NCBI RefSeq assembly: GCF_900541275.1
Contig: NZ_UQJH01000007.1
Coordinates: 3,053 to 67,052, forward strand
Source of the DNA: an uncultured Porphyromonas sp.
GTDB lineage: Bacteria; Bacteroidota; Bacteroidia; Bacteroidales; Porphyromonadaceae
Direction of reading: 5' to 3'
DNA length: 64,000 nucleotides
Position 1 is the first letter of the stretch, and each line of letters opens with the position of its first letter. The position numbers and the translations under genes are program-made. The notes under the pieces are model-generated. The model was given only the letters and a program-made list of their open reading frames with translations, was not told the origin of the DNA and did not search any database. Positions 53,100 to 63,807 of the stretch are shown here, piece by piece.

Positions 53100-53251
53100 T
53101 TACCACTCTTCACAATTTGTTCAATAGCTTCTGCATCGCTCCATGCGTCACCCATGGAGGGCGACCAGCGGGTATGGGACAGCACCTTCTCTTCACATAG
53201 GGACGATGGAATTTCTGGACTCGCATTAAGGCCGTCACCTCCGGCGGATTT

Positions 53252-53311
53252 CTTTTACCGGTATTAGTGATCTCTAATATCGGTATTAGTGACTCCTAAT
53301 ATCGGTATTAG
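53252..53311. repeat. Three-unit palindrome array, 22-bp period (copy 4)
   Basis: Units start at 53252 (cttttaccggtattag), 53274 and 53296 (both ctaatatcggtattag). This copy lacks the inverted unit, and its cttttacc unit is first rather than last. It lies downstream of the TPR-protein terminator. Confidence 0.85.
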
Positions 53312-53344
53312 ATTTTCGTCAGAGGGAGGGGGAAAAAAGGGGCA

Positions 53345-53382
53345 CAAAAAAAGCGGGACGACACACTGAGGTGCCGTCCCGC
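53345..53382 (-). terminator. Intrinsic terminator of the TPR protein gene
   Basis: Read on the minus strand, GCGGGACG pairs with CGTCCCGC and runs into seven T residues. It lies 30 bases after the stop at 53412. Confidence 0.8.
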
Positions 53383-53411
53383 CGGGAGGGATGTTAGTCA
53401 GGGATCAGAGA

Positions 53412-54644
53412 TCACTTATTCTGGATCTTCTGGTCGATCTCATTGTACTTATCGTTCATGCCGAGGTTGTAGTAGATGCCACGGAGAGCGACGAGGTACT
53501 GGGTGTCGTCAGGATTGAGCTCCACAGCCTTCTCGAAGTAAGGCAGAGCCTTCTCGAAGTAGACCTTAGCCTCATCGACCTTGGCCTTGTACTGGGCCTC
53601 GTCGGTGATCGAGTTGGCCTCAGACTGGATGTTGGCACCCTGATTGAAGTAGACGCGACCGAGACCGAGCATAGCCTCTGCGTACTGCGGATCGATAGAG
53701 AGCGCCTTCTGGAAGGACTCCTCAGCCTTTGCCATATCCTTGAAGCCCTGCTCGTAGACGTTGGCGAGGACGAAGTAGAGCTGCTTGTTGTCGGGGTTGG
53801 CGGCGATGGCCTTGTCGAGGTAAGCCTTGGCGTCCTCGTGACGACCCTGCTGGATGAGGATGTTGATCTTATTGAAGAGGTAGAAATTCTCCTCCGGGAA
53901 GAGGGTCACACCCTCGTCGAGCGTCTTCATAAAGCCCACGGTGTCACCTGCCTGCAGGTAGGACTGAGCGAGGAGCTGGTAGACGTCATTCTGACGGAAG
54001 GGGACGTCCTTGATCGCCTCGTAGGCGGCGATGGCGCCCTGCTTGTCGTCCTTATTGCACTGAGTGAGGGTGTAGGCGTTGAAGAACCCGATCTGCATCG
54101 ACATAGAGTCCTGCTCAGCGGTGGGGGTCCCCTGGAAGAGGTCCATCTTCTTCACGTCCATAAACTTCTGGAAGTAGTCGTGAGCCTTGCAGACATCACC
54201 TCCGTCCATAGCGGCAGCACCTCCATTGACGAGGAAGCCGTAGTAGGTGGCGAGGGACTCAGAGATCTTCTTGTCGAAGTGCTGCTTTACCTTGCCCTTT
54301 GCGTCAGGGAGACGGTCGAGGGAGTCAGCCTTAGTGTAGTAGTCGGTCATATCAGCGACGGCCTTATAGAAGGCGTCCTGATTGATCTCCTTGCCGAGTG
54401 AGAGCTGGAGGTAGTCACGCTTCACCTGCTGCTCCTCGATGAGGCCGGCGACCCACCAGGTCTTGGCGTCGTTGGCGGTCTCGGGGTTCTCAAATGCGGG
54501 CTTGAGGAAGTTACGCGCCTCCTGTACATTGACGTCGTCCTTCTTGGCCATACGCTCTACCTGCTTGACGAGCTTCTCCTGACCGAAGGCGGCAGGGACA
54601 GCGATAAGGAGTGAGAGCGCTCCGATAAGTAGTTTGTTACTCAT
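53412..54644 (-). CDS. Exported tetratricopeptide-repeat protein
   Basis: This is a 410-residue protein. Signal peptide MSNKLLIGALSLLIAVPAAFG is followed by a mainly helical body with TPR units, clearest at about 235-400 (AKAYLDKAIAANPDNKQLYF, AEESFQKALSIDPQYAEAML, YFEKAVELNPDDTQYLVALR). It is probably periplasmic and mediates protein contacts; no enzymatic motif is seen. It follows gyrA on the same strand after 158 bases, an order I associate with Porphyromonas relatives. Confidence 0.82.
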   Translation of the reverse strand: MSNKLLIGALSLLIAVPAAFGQEKLVKQVERMAKKDDVNVQEARNFLKPAFENPETANDAKTWWVAGLIEEQQVKRDYLQLSLGKEINQDAFYKAVADMTDYYTKADSLDRLPDAKGKVKQHFDKKISESLATYYGFLVNGGAAAMDGGDVCKAHDYFQKFMDVKKMDLFQGTPTAEQDSMSMQIGFFNAYTLTQCNKDDKQGAIAAYEAIKDVPFRQNDVYQLLAQSYLQAGDTVGFMKTLDEGVTLFPEENFYLFNKINILIQQGRHEDAKAYLDKAIAANPDNKQLYFVLANVYEQGFKDMAKAEESFQKALSIDPQYAEAMLGLGRVYFNQGANIQSEANSITDEAQYKAKVDEAKVYFEKALPYFEKAVELNPDDTQYLVALRGIYYNLGMNDKYNEIDQKIQNK

Positions 54645-54802
54645 GGTTGTCTATTCTTTGCTATTAATTTATTCTCAAGGTTTACCACAACTCCCTCAGG
54701 GGCTACCCCGAGGAGTCGGTCCAAAGGTAATAAAATCTGCCTACATAGGCATATTCCTTGATCCTTCAGTACACTATTATGATGAGAATGGGGGTGGATC
54801 GT

Positions 54803-57382
54803 TTAATCCTCCTCACTCTCAGGGGTATCGTCCTCCAGCTCGTCGAGGGTGGTGGGGTCGGCATCCTCCTCACGCTCTCCGATGGAGGTGTCCTCCTGCT
54901 CCGCCTGGTCCTCATCGGCCGGTACGCGGCAGACATCGGCGATCTCGTCGTCCCTCTTGCTGAGGTTGATGAGGCGGATGCCCTGGGTATTTCGCCCGAG
55001 GATGGAGATGCCGGAGACGTGGACGCGGATCACGACACCGCTCTTATTGATGATCATGATGTCGTGGTCGTCGGTGACGGAGTGGACGGCGATGAGCTTG
55101 CCGGTCTTCTCGGTCGCCTTGAGGGTGATGATGCCCTTGCCACCACGGTTGGTGATGCGGTACTCCTCAAGGGGTGAGCGCTTGCCGTAGCCATTCTCCG
55201 ACACGACGAGGATGGACTCCTCCTCGGGGTCCTTGATGCTGATGGCACCTACGACGCGGTCCTCAGGCGACTGCAGTCTCATGCCGCGCACACCGGATGA
55301 GGTGCGGCCCATGGGGCGGAGGAGACTCTCCGGGAAGCGGATCGCCCGACCCTCGCGGCTGGCGAGGAGGACGTCGTGCCGACCGTTGGTGAGCATGACG
55401 GAGACGACGCGGTCGGTCTCGTCCTTGAGACGGATGGCGATGATCCCCTTGGCGCGCGGACGGGAGAAGTCCCTGAGGCGTGCCTTGCGGATCATGCCCT
55501 GCTCGGTGACGAAATTGAGGTAATGGGTGTCGACGAAGTCTTGGTCGGAGGTGAGGTTCTTGATCCTCAGGATGGCGGTGATGCGGTTGTCGCTCTCGAT
55601 ATTGAGGATATTCTGGATCGCGCGCCCCTTGGAATTGCGTGCCGCCTCGGGGATCTCAAAGACGCGAAGCCAGTAGCAGCGACCCCGGTCGGTGAAGAAG
55701 AGGAGGTGGGCGTGATTGGACGCGCCGTAGACAAACTCGACGAAGTCCTCGTCCTTGGTCCCCGCACCCTTGGCACCGGTGCCACCGCGATTTTGCGAGC
55801 GGTACTCAGCCAGCGGCGTACGCTTGATGTAGCCGTAGTGCGAGATGGTGATGATCATGTCGTCATCGGGGTAGAAGTCCTCAGGATTCATATCCGGGGT
55901 GGCGTAGACGATCTCCGATCGGCGGTCATCGCCGTACTTGTCGACGATCTCGCGGCACTCGTCGATGAGGATCGAGTAGAGGAAGTCCTCGTCGGAGAGG
56001 ATCCGCTCGTAGTACCGCACCTTCTCCGTCACTTCGTCATACTCCTGGCGGAGCTTATCCAGCTCGAGGCCGGTGAGCTGACCGAGACGCATCTCCACGA
56101 TGGAGCGCGCCTGGATCTCGGAGAGGCTGAAGCGCTCCATGAGCGCCTGCATGGCGGCGGTCTGATTGGCCGATGCCTTGATCAGGTGGACCACCTCGTC
56201 GATATTGTCGGCAGCGATGATACGCCCCTCGAGGATGTGGAGCCGCTCCTTAGCCTTCCGTAGGTCAAATCGAGTACGGCGTATCACCACCTCGTGGCGG
56301 TGCTTGACGAATTCGCCGATCAGATCCTTGAGCGACAGCAGCCTCGGGCGACCATCGACGAGGGCAATATTATTGCAGGCAAAGGAGGACTGCAGGGCAG
56401 TCATCTTGTAGAGCTTATTGAGCACCACGCCGGCATTGGCATCCCGCTTCAGGTCGATGACGATGCGCATACCGGTCTTGGCGGAGCTCTCGTCCTGGAT
56501 GTTGCTGATGCCCTCGATGCGCTTGATGGTGGCGAGGTCGGCGATTGCCTTGACGAGGTCTTTCTTCACCACTCCATAGGGGATCTCGGTGATGATGATC
56601 TGGTCGTGGTTGCCGGAGCTCTCGATCACCGCCTTGCCGCGGATGATGATGCTGCCACGCCCGGTCTCGTACGCCTCCCGGACCCCCTTGTAGCCGTAGA
56701 TCACTCCACCGGTAGGGAAGTCGGGAGCCTTGACGTACTTCATAAGATCCTCCGTGGTGACGTCGCCACGCTTCTCGATGTAGGCGATGACGCCATTCAT
56801 CACCTCGGTGAGGTTGTGGGGCGCCATATTTGTAGCCATGCCGACGGCGATACCGGCGGCACCATTGACGAGGAGATTGGGAATCCGTGTCGGGAGGACG
56901 GTGGGCTCATACTCGGAGTCGTCGTAATTGGGCGTCATGTCGACGGTCTCCTTCTTGATGTCTGCGAGCATCTCCATAGCGATCGGGGCGAGGCGAGCCT
57001 CGGTGTATCGCATCGCTGCGGGACCATCGCCATCGACGGAGCCGAAGTTGCCGTGGGGATCGACGAGGGTATTGCGCATACTCCAGTCCTGAGCCATGCG
57101 GACGAGAGCCATATAGATCGAGCTGTCGCCGTGGGGGTGATACTTACCCATGACGTCACCGACGATGCGGGCGCTCTTCTTGTAGGGCTTGTCGGGCGTA
57201 TTGCCGAGCTCATTCATCCCGAAGAGGATCCTGCGGTGGACCGGCTTAAAGCCATCGCGCACGTCCGGTAGGGCGCGGCTGACGATGACCGACATCGCAT
57301 AGTCGATGTAGGAGGTCTTCATCTCCTGCTCCAGGTCGACCTTGATTATCCTATTCTCAGAGTCTTTGAATTCTTCGTTCAT
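54803..57382 (-). CDS. gyrA: DNA gyrase subunit A
   Basis: This is an 859-residue protein. The catalytic Tyr is in [12 protein letters not shown], the quinolone-determining region is visible as [21 protein letters not shown], and the C-terminal GyrA-box beta-propeller includes [12 protein letters not shown]. Within the quinolone region the second residue position is Ser (HGDSSIYM), the usual sensitive form. The acidic tail (about 835-859, rich in Glu and Asp) is typical of gyrase rather than ParC. It supercoils DNA together with GyrB. Confidence 0.95.
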   Translation of the reverse strand: MNEEFKDSENRIIKVDLEQEMKTSYIDYAMSVIVSRALPDVRDGFKPVHRRILFGMNELGNTPDKPYKKSARIVGDVMGKYHPHGDSSIYMALVRMAQDWSMRNTLVDPHGNFGSVDGDGPAAMRYTEARLAPIAMEMLADIKKETVDMTPNYDDSEYEPTVLPTRIPNLLVNGAAGIAVGMATNMAPHNLTEVMNGVIAYIEKRGDVTTEDLMKYVKAPDFPTGGVIYGYKGVREAYETGRGSIIIRGKAVIESSGNHDQIIITEIPYGVVKKDLVKAIADLATIKRIEGISNIQDESSAKTGMRIVIDLKRDANAGVVLNKLYKMTALQSSFACNNIALVDGRPRLLSLKDLIGEFVKHRHEVVIRRTRFDLRKAKERLHILEGRIIAADNIDEVVHLIKASANQTAAMQALMERFSLSEIQARSIVEMRLGQLTGLELDKLRQEYDEVTEKVRYYERILSDEDFLYSILIDECREIVDKYGDDRRSEIVYATPDMNPEDFYPDDDMIITISHYGYIKRTPLAEYRSQNRGGTGAKGAGTKDEDFVEFVYGASNHAHLLFFTDRGRCYWLRVFEIPEAARNSKGRAIQNILNIESDNRITAILRIKNLTSDQDFVDTHYLNFVTEQGMIRKARLRDFSRPRAKGIIAIRLKDETDRVVSVMLTNGRHDVLLASREGRAIRFPESLLRPMGRTSSGVRGMRLQSPEDRVVGAISIKDPEEESILVVSENGYGKRSPLEEYRITNRGGKGIITLKATEKTGKLIAVHSVTDDHDIMIINKSGVVIRVHVSGISILGRNTQGIRLINLSKRDDEIADVCRVPADEDQAEQEDTSIGEREEDADPTTLDELEDDTPESEED

Positions 57383-57450
57383 CTGCTTAGTCTAAAGTCG
57401 GGGTGGTACCGCCCTCAGGCGGTCACTTGGCGTACCCCGTATATAATGGT

Positions 57451-57458
57451 CAAATATA
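57451..57458 (-). promoter_or_regulatory. -7 element of gyrA
   Basis: The minus strand reads TATATTTG, an exact TAnnTTTG match about 70 bases before the gyrA start. No obvious -33 TTTG is present. Confidence 0.55.
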
Positions 57459-57629
57459 CCACTTTTTGCCCACACCTCTCACTGCTCTCCTCGCATCTGC
57501 CCACAATACCGAGGAAGCATTTTTTCATAGAAAGGGACAGATGGAGACAGAGAGACTTTGCCTCACCGGTAGGTCGTACCTTTGCGATCGCTTCTCACCA
57601 CAGCCCCGATCGAGAGGGGGTGCAGGTGA

Positions 57630-60518
57630 TCAGGCAGCCCTGCCTGCTCGCTGTGCCAGGCGGCGGAGCTGGTGCCCCAGCTCGGGGATCCAGAGGACGA
57701 GCGACGTGACGGCGATGATCAGGAGCCAGTCCTCGAGGCTCAGCCCGCCCTCGACGGTATTGAAGAAGCGCTGCAGCCCGGGGATCTCGATCAGGGCGAT
57801 CTGCCCGAGGAGGATCACGCCGGCGATAGAGAGTAGCCCCCGGCAGCCCTTGAAGTGGAGCGCACTGCGACCGGTGGCGAAGGCGCGGGCGTTGAAGAGA
57901 TTGAAGAACTGCAGCATCACAAATGTCGTGAAGAAGAGCGTCAGCTCGTAGGGCGTCAGTCCGTCCGTCGCTCCCGGTCGGGTGGTGACGAGGTCGCGTA
58001 TGGCGGTCACGTCGGCGTGTTCGAGGTGGAAGAGTAGGGCGAGTAGGAAGAGGAAGAAGACCCCTCCCATAGCGATGATCGCCCTACCCATGCGCCGGGT
58101 GATGATGAAGGCGTCCCGGTCCCTCGGCCTCTCGCACATGACCGATGGGGAGGGGGGAAGCGAGGCGAGTGCCATGGCGGCAAAGGTGTCCATGATGAGA
58201 TTGACCCAGAGCATCTGCGTCACCGTCAGCGGTGACTCGGTGCCGATCATCGCGCCCACGAGCACGATGAGGCAGGCGGATAGATTGACCGTGAGCTGGA
58301 AGAGGAGGAAGCGCTGGATATTCTGGTAGAGCGAGCGGCCCCACATCACCGCCTTGCCGATGCTGCTGAAGGAGTTGTCGATGATGGTGATGTCGGAGGC
58401 CTCCTTGGCGACCGAGGTACCGTCGCCCATCGAGAGCCCGACGTGGGCGGCCTTGAGCGCCGGGGCGTCGTTGGTCCCGTCTCCCGTCACCGCCACCACT
58501 TGGTCGAGTCGCTGGAGCGACTCCACGAGCCGCTTCTTGTCCATCGGTCGGGCGCGGGCGATCACCCTCAGCCCCGTCACCCGTTCGTCGACCTCCTCAT
58601 CGGTGAGGGCAGCGAAGTCTTTCCCCGTGATGATGCTCTCCTCTCCGTCGTCCTCGCTCCAAAGACCGATCTGTCGCCCGATCTCGCGGGCGGTGGCGGG
58701 GGTGTCACCGGTGACGATCTTCACGTCGATGCCGGCACCGAGGCACTCCTCCACGGCGTCCTTGACATCCTCCCTCACCGGGTCGCTGATCGCCACGATG
58801 CCCTGGAAGGTGAGGCCCTCGAGGGTCACTCCCTCGCCCTGTAGCGGGATGGGGGCATCGAGGACCTTGTATGCGAAGCCGAGCGTCCGCATCGCCTGAC
58901 TCTGGTAGTCGGTCAGCTGCTGGAGGATCTCCGCCTCTGTCACGCCGCTCTCCGTGCGGGAGCAGAGCCGGTAGACGATCTCGGGGGCGCCCTTGACATA
59001 GAGCACCACCTTGTCCCCCGGGAGAGCAGAGCGGACTAAGGTCGCCATATACTTCCGCTCGGTGGAGAAGGGTAGCTCATCGATCACCTCGGCCGACTTA
59101 CGCAGCGTGCGGTAGTCGGTCCCGTGGTCGCGGAGCCAGAGGATCAGAGCACCCTCGGTCGGATTGCCGAGCACCTCCGGTCGCTCCGGATCGCTCTCAT
59201 CGAGGTCAGCGGTAGAGTTGACCGCCAGTCCCTCCTTGATCCTACCTGACACCTCATCGCTACGGAGGGTCTGCTCAGCGCCGAGCCCGTAGAAGCGCGA
59301 CTCGGCAACGCTCATCCGATTTTGCGTCAGCGTCCCGGTCTTGTCGGTGCAGATGACGGTAATGGCGCCCATGGTCTCGCTGGCGTGCATCTTGCGGACA
59401 AGGTTGCTCGTCTTGAGCATCCGGCGCATATTGTAGGCGAGGCTGAGCGTGACCGCCATCGGCAGCCCCTCCGGCACCGCCACGACGACGACGGTGACGG
59501 CGATCATCAGTGTCTCGAGGGTGTAGGAGAAGAGGAGCGTCAGGTCTGCACCGGGGAGCAGTTGATTGTGCAGGGCGATGGAGCCGGTCATCAGGATGGC
59601 GAAGTAGCCGGTGATGATGCCGGTATTGAGCGTCCAGTGCCAGCGTCCAAACTTTCGGCTCACGAGGAGGAAGAAGAGGGCCGTCGGTACCACCAGTAGC
59701 CACGAGATCGGCTCCCAGTCGAAGTATTTGATCATCCGTCCGGCGATGATCATCCCGGCGAGGATATAGCTCACCTTGGTGATCAGGAGGCTGAGTCCGT
59801 CGAGCTGCTTATTGAGCGGCGTCTTGACGCTGTCGTCGATCTGAGCGGCGACGTAGACTTTCCCATTCTCCGTCTCGTCCCCCACCGCGGTGACCCGGAA
59901 GACGCCGTGCCCGTCCATCACCTTCGTCCCTCGCAGTACCATATCGGTCGGGTAGGAGGCGCCGGGGTCAAAGTCCGCCTCGCGGGTGGACTTGAGCGAC
60001 GGGACGCTCTCGCCATTAAGGGTCGACTCATCGACGTAGAGTGAGACCGCCTCTACCAGCCGCCCATCAGCCGGCACCTCGGAGCCGGTGTCGAGGAGGA
60101 CGATGTCGCCGACGACGAGGTCCCTCTTGGGTATCATCGTCGTGGTGCCATTGCGGAGCACCTCCACCGGCTCGTCGTCGTTGACCTGATTGAGGATCGC
60201 AAACTCCTTGTCCGCCTGTCGCTCGAAGTAGAAGGCGATGCCGGTGGCGAGGAGGATGGCTATGAAGATCCCGATGGGCTCAAAGAAGACCGATGCCCCC
60301 GCCTCGGTGTCCAGCCCCCAGTACTCCCAGCAGGAGATCCCTATGGAGAGCGTACCGGCGATCAGCAGGATGATGATCAGCGGGTCGGTAAACTTCTCGA
60401 GGAATTGCTTCCAGACCGGCTCCTTGGCGGGCGGGGTGAGCACGTTGGCGCCATGCTTCGCCCGGCTGCGAAGTACCTCCGCATCCGTCAGTCCCGTCAG
60501 CTCTCGCTTCTTATCCAT
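57630..60518 (-). CDS. Calcium-translocating P-type ATPase, PMCA type
   Basis: This is a 962-residue P2-type ATPase. The phosphorylated Asp is in VICTDKTGTLTQNRM; the A-domain loop is STLNGESVPS (TGES-like). The nucleotide-binding KGAPE, the hinge VTGDGTNDAPALKAAHVG and about ten hydrophobic segments are present. It pumps Ca2+ or a similar divalent cation out of the cytoplasm. The start MDKKRELTGLTDAEVLRSR at 60518 is chosen because the family N-terminus begins there; the longer frame adds unrelated residues. Confidence 0.9.
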   Translation of the reverse strand: MDKKRELTGLTDAEVLRSRAKHGANVLTPPAKEPVWKQFLEKFTDPLIIILLIAGTLSIGISCWEYWGLDTEAGASVFFEPIGIFIAILLATGIAFYFERQADKEFAILNQVNDDEPVEVLRNGTTTMIPKRDLVVGDIVLLDTGSEVPADGRLVEAVSLYVDESTLNGESVPSLKSTREADFDPGASYPTDMVLRGTKVMDGHGVFRVTAVGDETENGKVYVAAQIDDSVKTPLNKQLDGLSLLITKVSYILAGMIIAGRMIKYFDWEPISWLLVVPTALFFLLVSRKFGRWHWTLNTGIITGYFAILMTGSIALHNQLLPGADLTLLFSYTLETLMIAVTVVVVAVPEGLPMAVTLSLAYNMRRMLKTSNLVRKMHASETMGAITVICTDKTGTLTQNRMSVAESRFYGLGAEQTLRSDEVSGRIKEGLAVNSTADLDESDPERPEVLGNPTEGALILWLRDHGTDYRTLRKSAEVIDELPFSTERKYMATLVRSALPGDKVVLYVKGAPEIVYRLCSRTESGVTEAEILQQLTDYQSQAMRTLGFAYKVLDAPIPLQGEGVTLEGLTFQGIVAISDPVREDVKDAVEECLGAGIDVKIVTGDTPATAREIGRQIGLWSEDDGEESIITGKDFAALTDEEVDERVTGLRVIARARPMDKKRLVESLQRLDQVVAVTGDGTNDAPALKAAHVGLSMGDGTSVAKEASDITIIDNSFSSIGKAVMWGRSLYQNIQRFLLFQLTVNLSACLIVLVGAMIGTESPLTVTQMLWVNLIMDTFAAMALASLPPSPSVMCERPRDRDAFIITRRMGRAIIAMGGVFFLFLLALLFHLEHADVTAIRDLVTTRPGATDGLTPYELTLFFTTFVMLQFFNLFNARAFATGRSALHFKGCRGLLSIAGVILLGQIALIEIPGLQRFFNTVEGGLSLEDWLLIIAVTSLVLWIPELGHQLRRLAQRAGRAA

Positions 60519-60541
60519 CTCTTCTCTACGGCATTGAGTGC

Positions 60542-60577
60542 GAAGGGGGACCACAGAGTCTGCTGTGTCCCCCCTTC
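60542..60577 (-). terminator. Hairpin downstream of nagB
   Basis: A 15-base stem with two internal mismatches (60542-60556 with 60563-60577) lies 30 bases after the nagB stop and just before the ATPase gene. There is no clear T-run. It probably ends or attenuates the lgt-fprA-nagB transcript. Confidence 0.5.
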
Positions 60578-60607
60578 TATGAGTCTATTATTTAATCAAA
60601 AGAGCGA

Positions 60608-61399
60608 TCAGAGGTTGTCCTTCTCGATGTCCTTGAAGTAGCGGTAGGTGCCGACCGTCAGCTCATCGCATGCCTCCTCGTCGCAGACGATGATGCCGTG
60701 GGGGTGGAGCTGTAGGCAGGTGATCGTCCAGCGCTGGCTCACGGGACCCTCCACAGCCTCACGGATGGCACGTGCCTTATTGTGCCCATTGGCGAGGATC
60801 ATCACCTCGCGGGCGTCCATCACGGTGCCTACGCCTACGGTGACAGCGGTCTTGGGGACCTTATTGAGGTCGTTGTCGAAGAAGCGCGAGTTGGCGATGA
60901 TCGTGTCGGTGGTCAGGCTCTTGACGCGAGTACGTGAGGTGAGCGAGGAGCCGGGCTCATTGAAGGCAATGTGCCCATCGGGACCGATACCGCCCATGAA
61001 GAGGTCGATGCCGCCTACCTCCTTGATCTTAGCCTCGTACTGCTCGCACTCCGCCTTGATGTCCTCAGCGTTACCATTGAGGATGTGGGCGTTCTCGGGG
61101 AGGATGTCGATGTGGGAGAAGAAATTGGTCCACATGAAGGAGTAGTAGCTCTGCTCGTGATCCTTCGGTAGGCCGATGTACTCATCCATATTGAAGGTGA
61201 TCACGTGGCGGAAGGACACCTCACCCGCCTTGTGGCGCCGGACAAGCTCGGCGTAGGTCCCGAGAGGGGTCCCACCGGTGGGGAGACCGAGGACGAAGGG
61301 GCGATCCTCCGTGGGGGCAAAGGCGCGGATGCGCTCGATGATGTGATTGGCGGCCCACTTGGACATGGCTGCCTTGTCCTGCTCTATAATTACTCTCAT
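60608..61399 (-). CDS. nagB: Glucosamine-6-phosphate deaminase
   Basis: This is a 263-residue protein with family motifs [25 protein letters not shown] and [20 protein letters not shown], and the expected catalytic Asp and His residues. It converts glucosamine-6-phosphate to fructose-6-phosphate and ammonia, feeding amino sugars from glycan breakdown into glycolysis. That fits the GH18 and GH95 enzymes in the window. It follows fprA by 27 bases. Confidence 0.95.
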   Translation of the reverse strand: MRVIIEQDKAAMSKWAANHIIERIRAFAPTEDRPFVLGLPTGGTPLGTYAELVRRHKAGEVSFRHVITFNMDEYIGLPKDHEQSYYSFMWTNFFSHIDILPENAHILNGNAEDIKAECEQYEAKIKEVGGIDLFMGGIGPDGHIAFNEPGSSLTSRTRVKSLTTDTIIANSRFFDNDLNKVPKTAVTVGVGTVMDAREVMILANGHNKARAIREAVEGPVSQRWTITCLQLHPHGIIVCDEEACDELTVGTYRYFKDIEKDNL

Positions 61400-61426
61400 A
61401 GGTTATATAATGTGTGAATGAAAGGT

Positions 61427-62641
61427 TTACTTGGCTATCTCAGGGGTGCCGGAGAGGATCGCCTTCGCCATCGCCTCACCGAGACGGACACCCTCAGCCT
61501 CCTTGTCGTCGGCCATGGACATCAGCATCGTCACTGGGTCGGCGACAGTGGTCCACTTCATCCGCTCACCGAAGTCAGCGAGCTTGCCGGCGACGTTGGG
61601 ATTCCATGAGCCGGTGCCGAAGTGACCGTAGAAGCGGGGAGACACCTTGCGCATCTCTAGCTTGGAGAGCAGCTCCTCGATCTTGGGGTAAAGACTGTTA
61701 TTGTACGTCGGAGAGCCGATGATCACGCCGGAGTAGCGGAAGATGTCGCCGATGGCGTAGGAGACGTCCTGGCTGGCGAGGTTGTAGACCTTCACCGGCG
61801 TCACGCCTGCCCTCCCGGCGGCATGGGCGATCGTGTCGGCGAGCTCGCTCAGGTGACCATACATCGTCGCATAGACGAGTACCAGACCCGGCTCCGATCC
61901 GTAGGCAGCAAGCTGATCGTAGAGCCTCAGGATCTCCGGGATACGCTCCTGCCAGATGCTCCCGTGGACGGAGCAGATCTGCTTGATCGGGAGAGACTCC
62001 ACCTTCTTCATCGCCTTCTGGACGAATGGTCCGTACATACCGACGATATTGGAGTAGTAGCGGGTGCACTCGTTCATCTGATGCTCCGTGTCGCTCCTCT
62101 GGTAGTCAAAGATCCCGCCGTCCACCGTGCCGTAGCTGCCGAAGGCGTCGGCACTGTAGAGGGTCTCCTCCAGAGGGTCGTAGGTAAACATCACCTCCGG
62201 CCAGTGGACCATCGGTGCGGTGATGAAGCGCAGCTCACGCGAGCCGATCGGCAGCGTCTCCTTCTCGCTCACCTCGAGGACATGCTCCACCTCACCGAAG
62301 TATCCCTCGAGCATCTTCTTGCTCTGACGATTGACGACAAGGGTTGCCTCCGGGTAGTGGCTCAGGATCAGTCCGAGGGATCCGGAGTGGTCCGGCTCCA
62401 TATGATTGATGACGATGTAGTCGAGCTTCTCGCCCGCGAGAGCAGCCCTGATCTGTCTCAGGAAGCGATCGGTGTAGGTGATGTCGACGGTGTCGAGGAG
62501 GACGTTTTTCTCATCCTTGATCAGGTACGAGTTGTACGCCATCCCGTGGGGGATCGGCCAGAGGTTCTCGAAGAATCTTGTCTGGCGATCGTTGACGCCG
62601 AGGTAGTAGGTGGAGTTATTGACTTTTATGATGGGTTCCAT
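61427..62641 (-). CDS. A-type flavoprotein (FprA/FDP family)
   Basis: This is a 404-residue protein. The N-terminal metallo-beta-lactamase-like di-iron domain has the HMEPDHSG motif (HxExDH) and later His/Asp ligands. The C-terminal flavodoxin domain (about 260-400) has VLVYATMYGHLSELADTIA for FMN phosphate binding. Such flavodiiron proteins reduce oxygen or nitric oxide to harmless products, protecting anaerobes. It lies 29 bases after lgt. Confidence 0.9.
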   Translation of the reverse strand: MEPIIKVNNSTYYLGVNDRQTRFFENLWPIPHGMAYNSYLIKDEKNVLLDTVDITYTDRFLRQIRAALAGEKLDYIVINHMEPDHSGSLGLILSHYPEATLVVNRQSKKMLEGYFGEVEHVLEVSEKETLPIGSRELRFITAPMVHWPEVMFTYDPLEETLYSADAFGSYGTVDGGIFDYQRSDTEHQMNECTRYYSNIVGMYGPFVQKAMKKVESLPIKQICSVHGSIWQERIPEILRLYDQLAAYGSEPGLVLVYATMYGHLSELADTIAHAAGRAGVTPVKVYNLASQDVSYAIGDIFRYSGVIIGSPTYNNSLYPKIEELLSKLEMRKVSPRFYGHFGTGSWNPNVAGKLADFGERMKWTTVADPVTMLMSMADDKEAEGVRLGEAMAKAILSGTPEIAK

Positions 62642-62670
62642 AGCTTATCTTGTGAGTGTGGATACGAAAC

Positions 62671-63705
62671 TTATACTATGCGACCATCCGCCGGTCGCTT
62701 GCAGGTGAGGCTGTACCAGATCGACCACAGACCGAGGAGGACGATCGGGATACTGAGCCACTGACCGATATTGAGTGCCTGGGAGACAGCTGCCAACGTC
62801 TCGGGACGGTGGAGGAGGTAGAGGATGCCGAAGAAGATCATGTGCAGCGACACACCGACCACCCAGAGGATCGGGGTGCGGTACTTCTTTCCCTTCAGCA
62901 GTAGGGCGACGATGAAGCCGATCGAGACCAGGACAGACGGGATGGCAAGCCACTTGGCTATGCCGATTCCGGTCATCGCCTCATCGGGTACCTGGTCATT
63001 CTTCAGATACTCGATGAAGAAGCGGAAGGTGAAGATCAGCACCATCGTGATGCCAAACATCAGTCCCACATGCTTCTGAGCATCCCTCCGCCAGTAGAGC
63101 CAGAGCATCAGCCCGAAGACGAGGAAGTAGAATGCCGCCTCGTAGATCTGCGTCGGGTGCGATGGCGCCGAGAATATCGGCTCCGCTCCCGCTCTCCACT
63201 CACCGATATTGGTGATGAAGCGGAAGGCCCATGGCACGTCCGTGGCATGGCCGTAGATCTCGTGATTGCAGAGGTTGCCGAGGCGGATCATCCCCGCCAC
63301 CAGCCCCACGGGGACGCAGAGCCGGTCAAAGGTCCAGAGCATACTCCGATGGGTCACATGCCGAGAGTAGATGTAGATCGCGATCATGATGCCGAGGACG
63401 CCGCCATGGCTGGCAAGTCCGCCATGCCACACCTTCAGGATCTCGCTCGGATTGGCGAGGTAGTACTCCGGCTGATAGAAGAGGCAGTGCCCCAGTCGCG
63501 CACCGACGATCGTGCCGATGACGACGTAGTAGAAGAGCGCGGTCAGCCAGTCCTCCGGGAGCTTCTCCCGTCGCCACATCTTGCTGACAATGGCATAGCC
63601 GAAGACGATCAGCCCGAAGGCAAAGAGGATACTGTACCATCCGACGCGAAGACCCTTCCACTCCAGCAGGATCGGGTCCAGTGTCCAGGTGACGACATCA
63701 AGCAT
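62671..63705 (-). CDS. lgt: Phosphatidylglycerol--prolipoprotein diacylglyceryl transferase
   Basis: This is a 344-residue polytopic membrane protein. The Lgt signature is present as HGGLASHGGVLGIM and MIRLGNLCNHEIYGHATDVP, including the essential Arg and Glu/His residues. It attaches diacylglycerol to the lipobox cysteine of lipoproteins, and the window encodes several such lipoproteins. The C-terminal segment (about 235-344) is a longer hydrophobic extension than in shorter Lgt proteins. It starts the lgt-fprA-nagB run. Confidence 0.92.
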   Translation of the reverse strand: MLDVVTWTLDPILLEWKGLRVGWYSILFAFGLIVFGYAIVSKMWRREKLPEDWLTALFYYVVIGTIVGARLGHCLFYQPEYYLANPSEILKVWHGGLASHGGVLGIMIAIYIYSRHVTHRSMLWTFDRLCVPVGLVAGMIRLGNLCNHEIYGHATDVPWAFRFITNIGEWRAGAEPIFSAPSHPTQIYEAAFYFLVFGLMLWLYWRRDAQKHVGLMFGITMVLIFTFRFFIEYLKNDQVPDEAMTGIGIAKWLAIPSVLVSIGFIVALLLKGKKYRTPILWVVGVSLHMIFFGILYLLHRPETLAAVSQALNIGQWLSIPIVLLGLWSIWYSLTCKRPADGRIV

Positions 63706-63749
63706 AGGTGTTATCTATATAAAATTGAGAGATGCATTTTCAAGCACGA

Positions 63750-63757
63750 CAAAGATA
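63750..63757 (-). promoter_or_regulatory. -7 element of lgt
   Basis: The minus strand reads TATCTTTG, an exact TAnnTTTG match about 45 bases before the lgt start. Confidence 0.55.
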
Positions 63758-63807
63758 CCACTTTCGGAGTGTTTTCGTAAATGCTACCACGCCCTCCCGG
63801 TGGGTGA

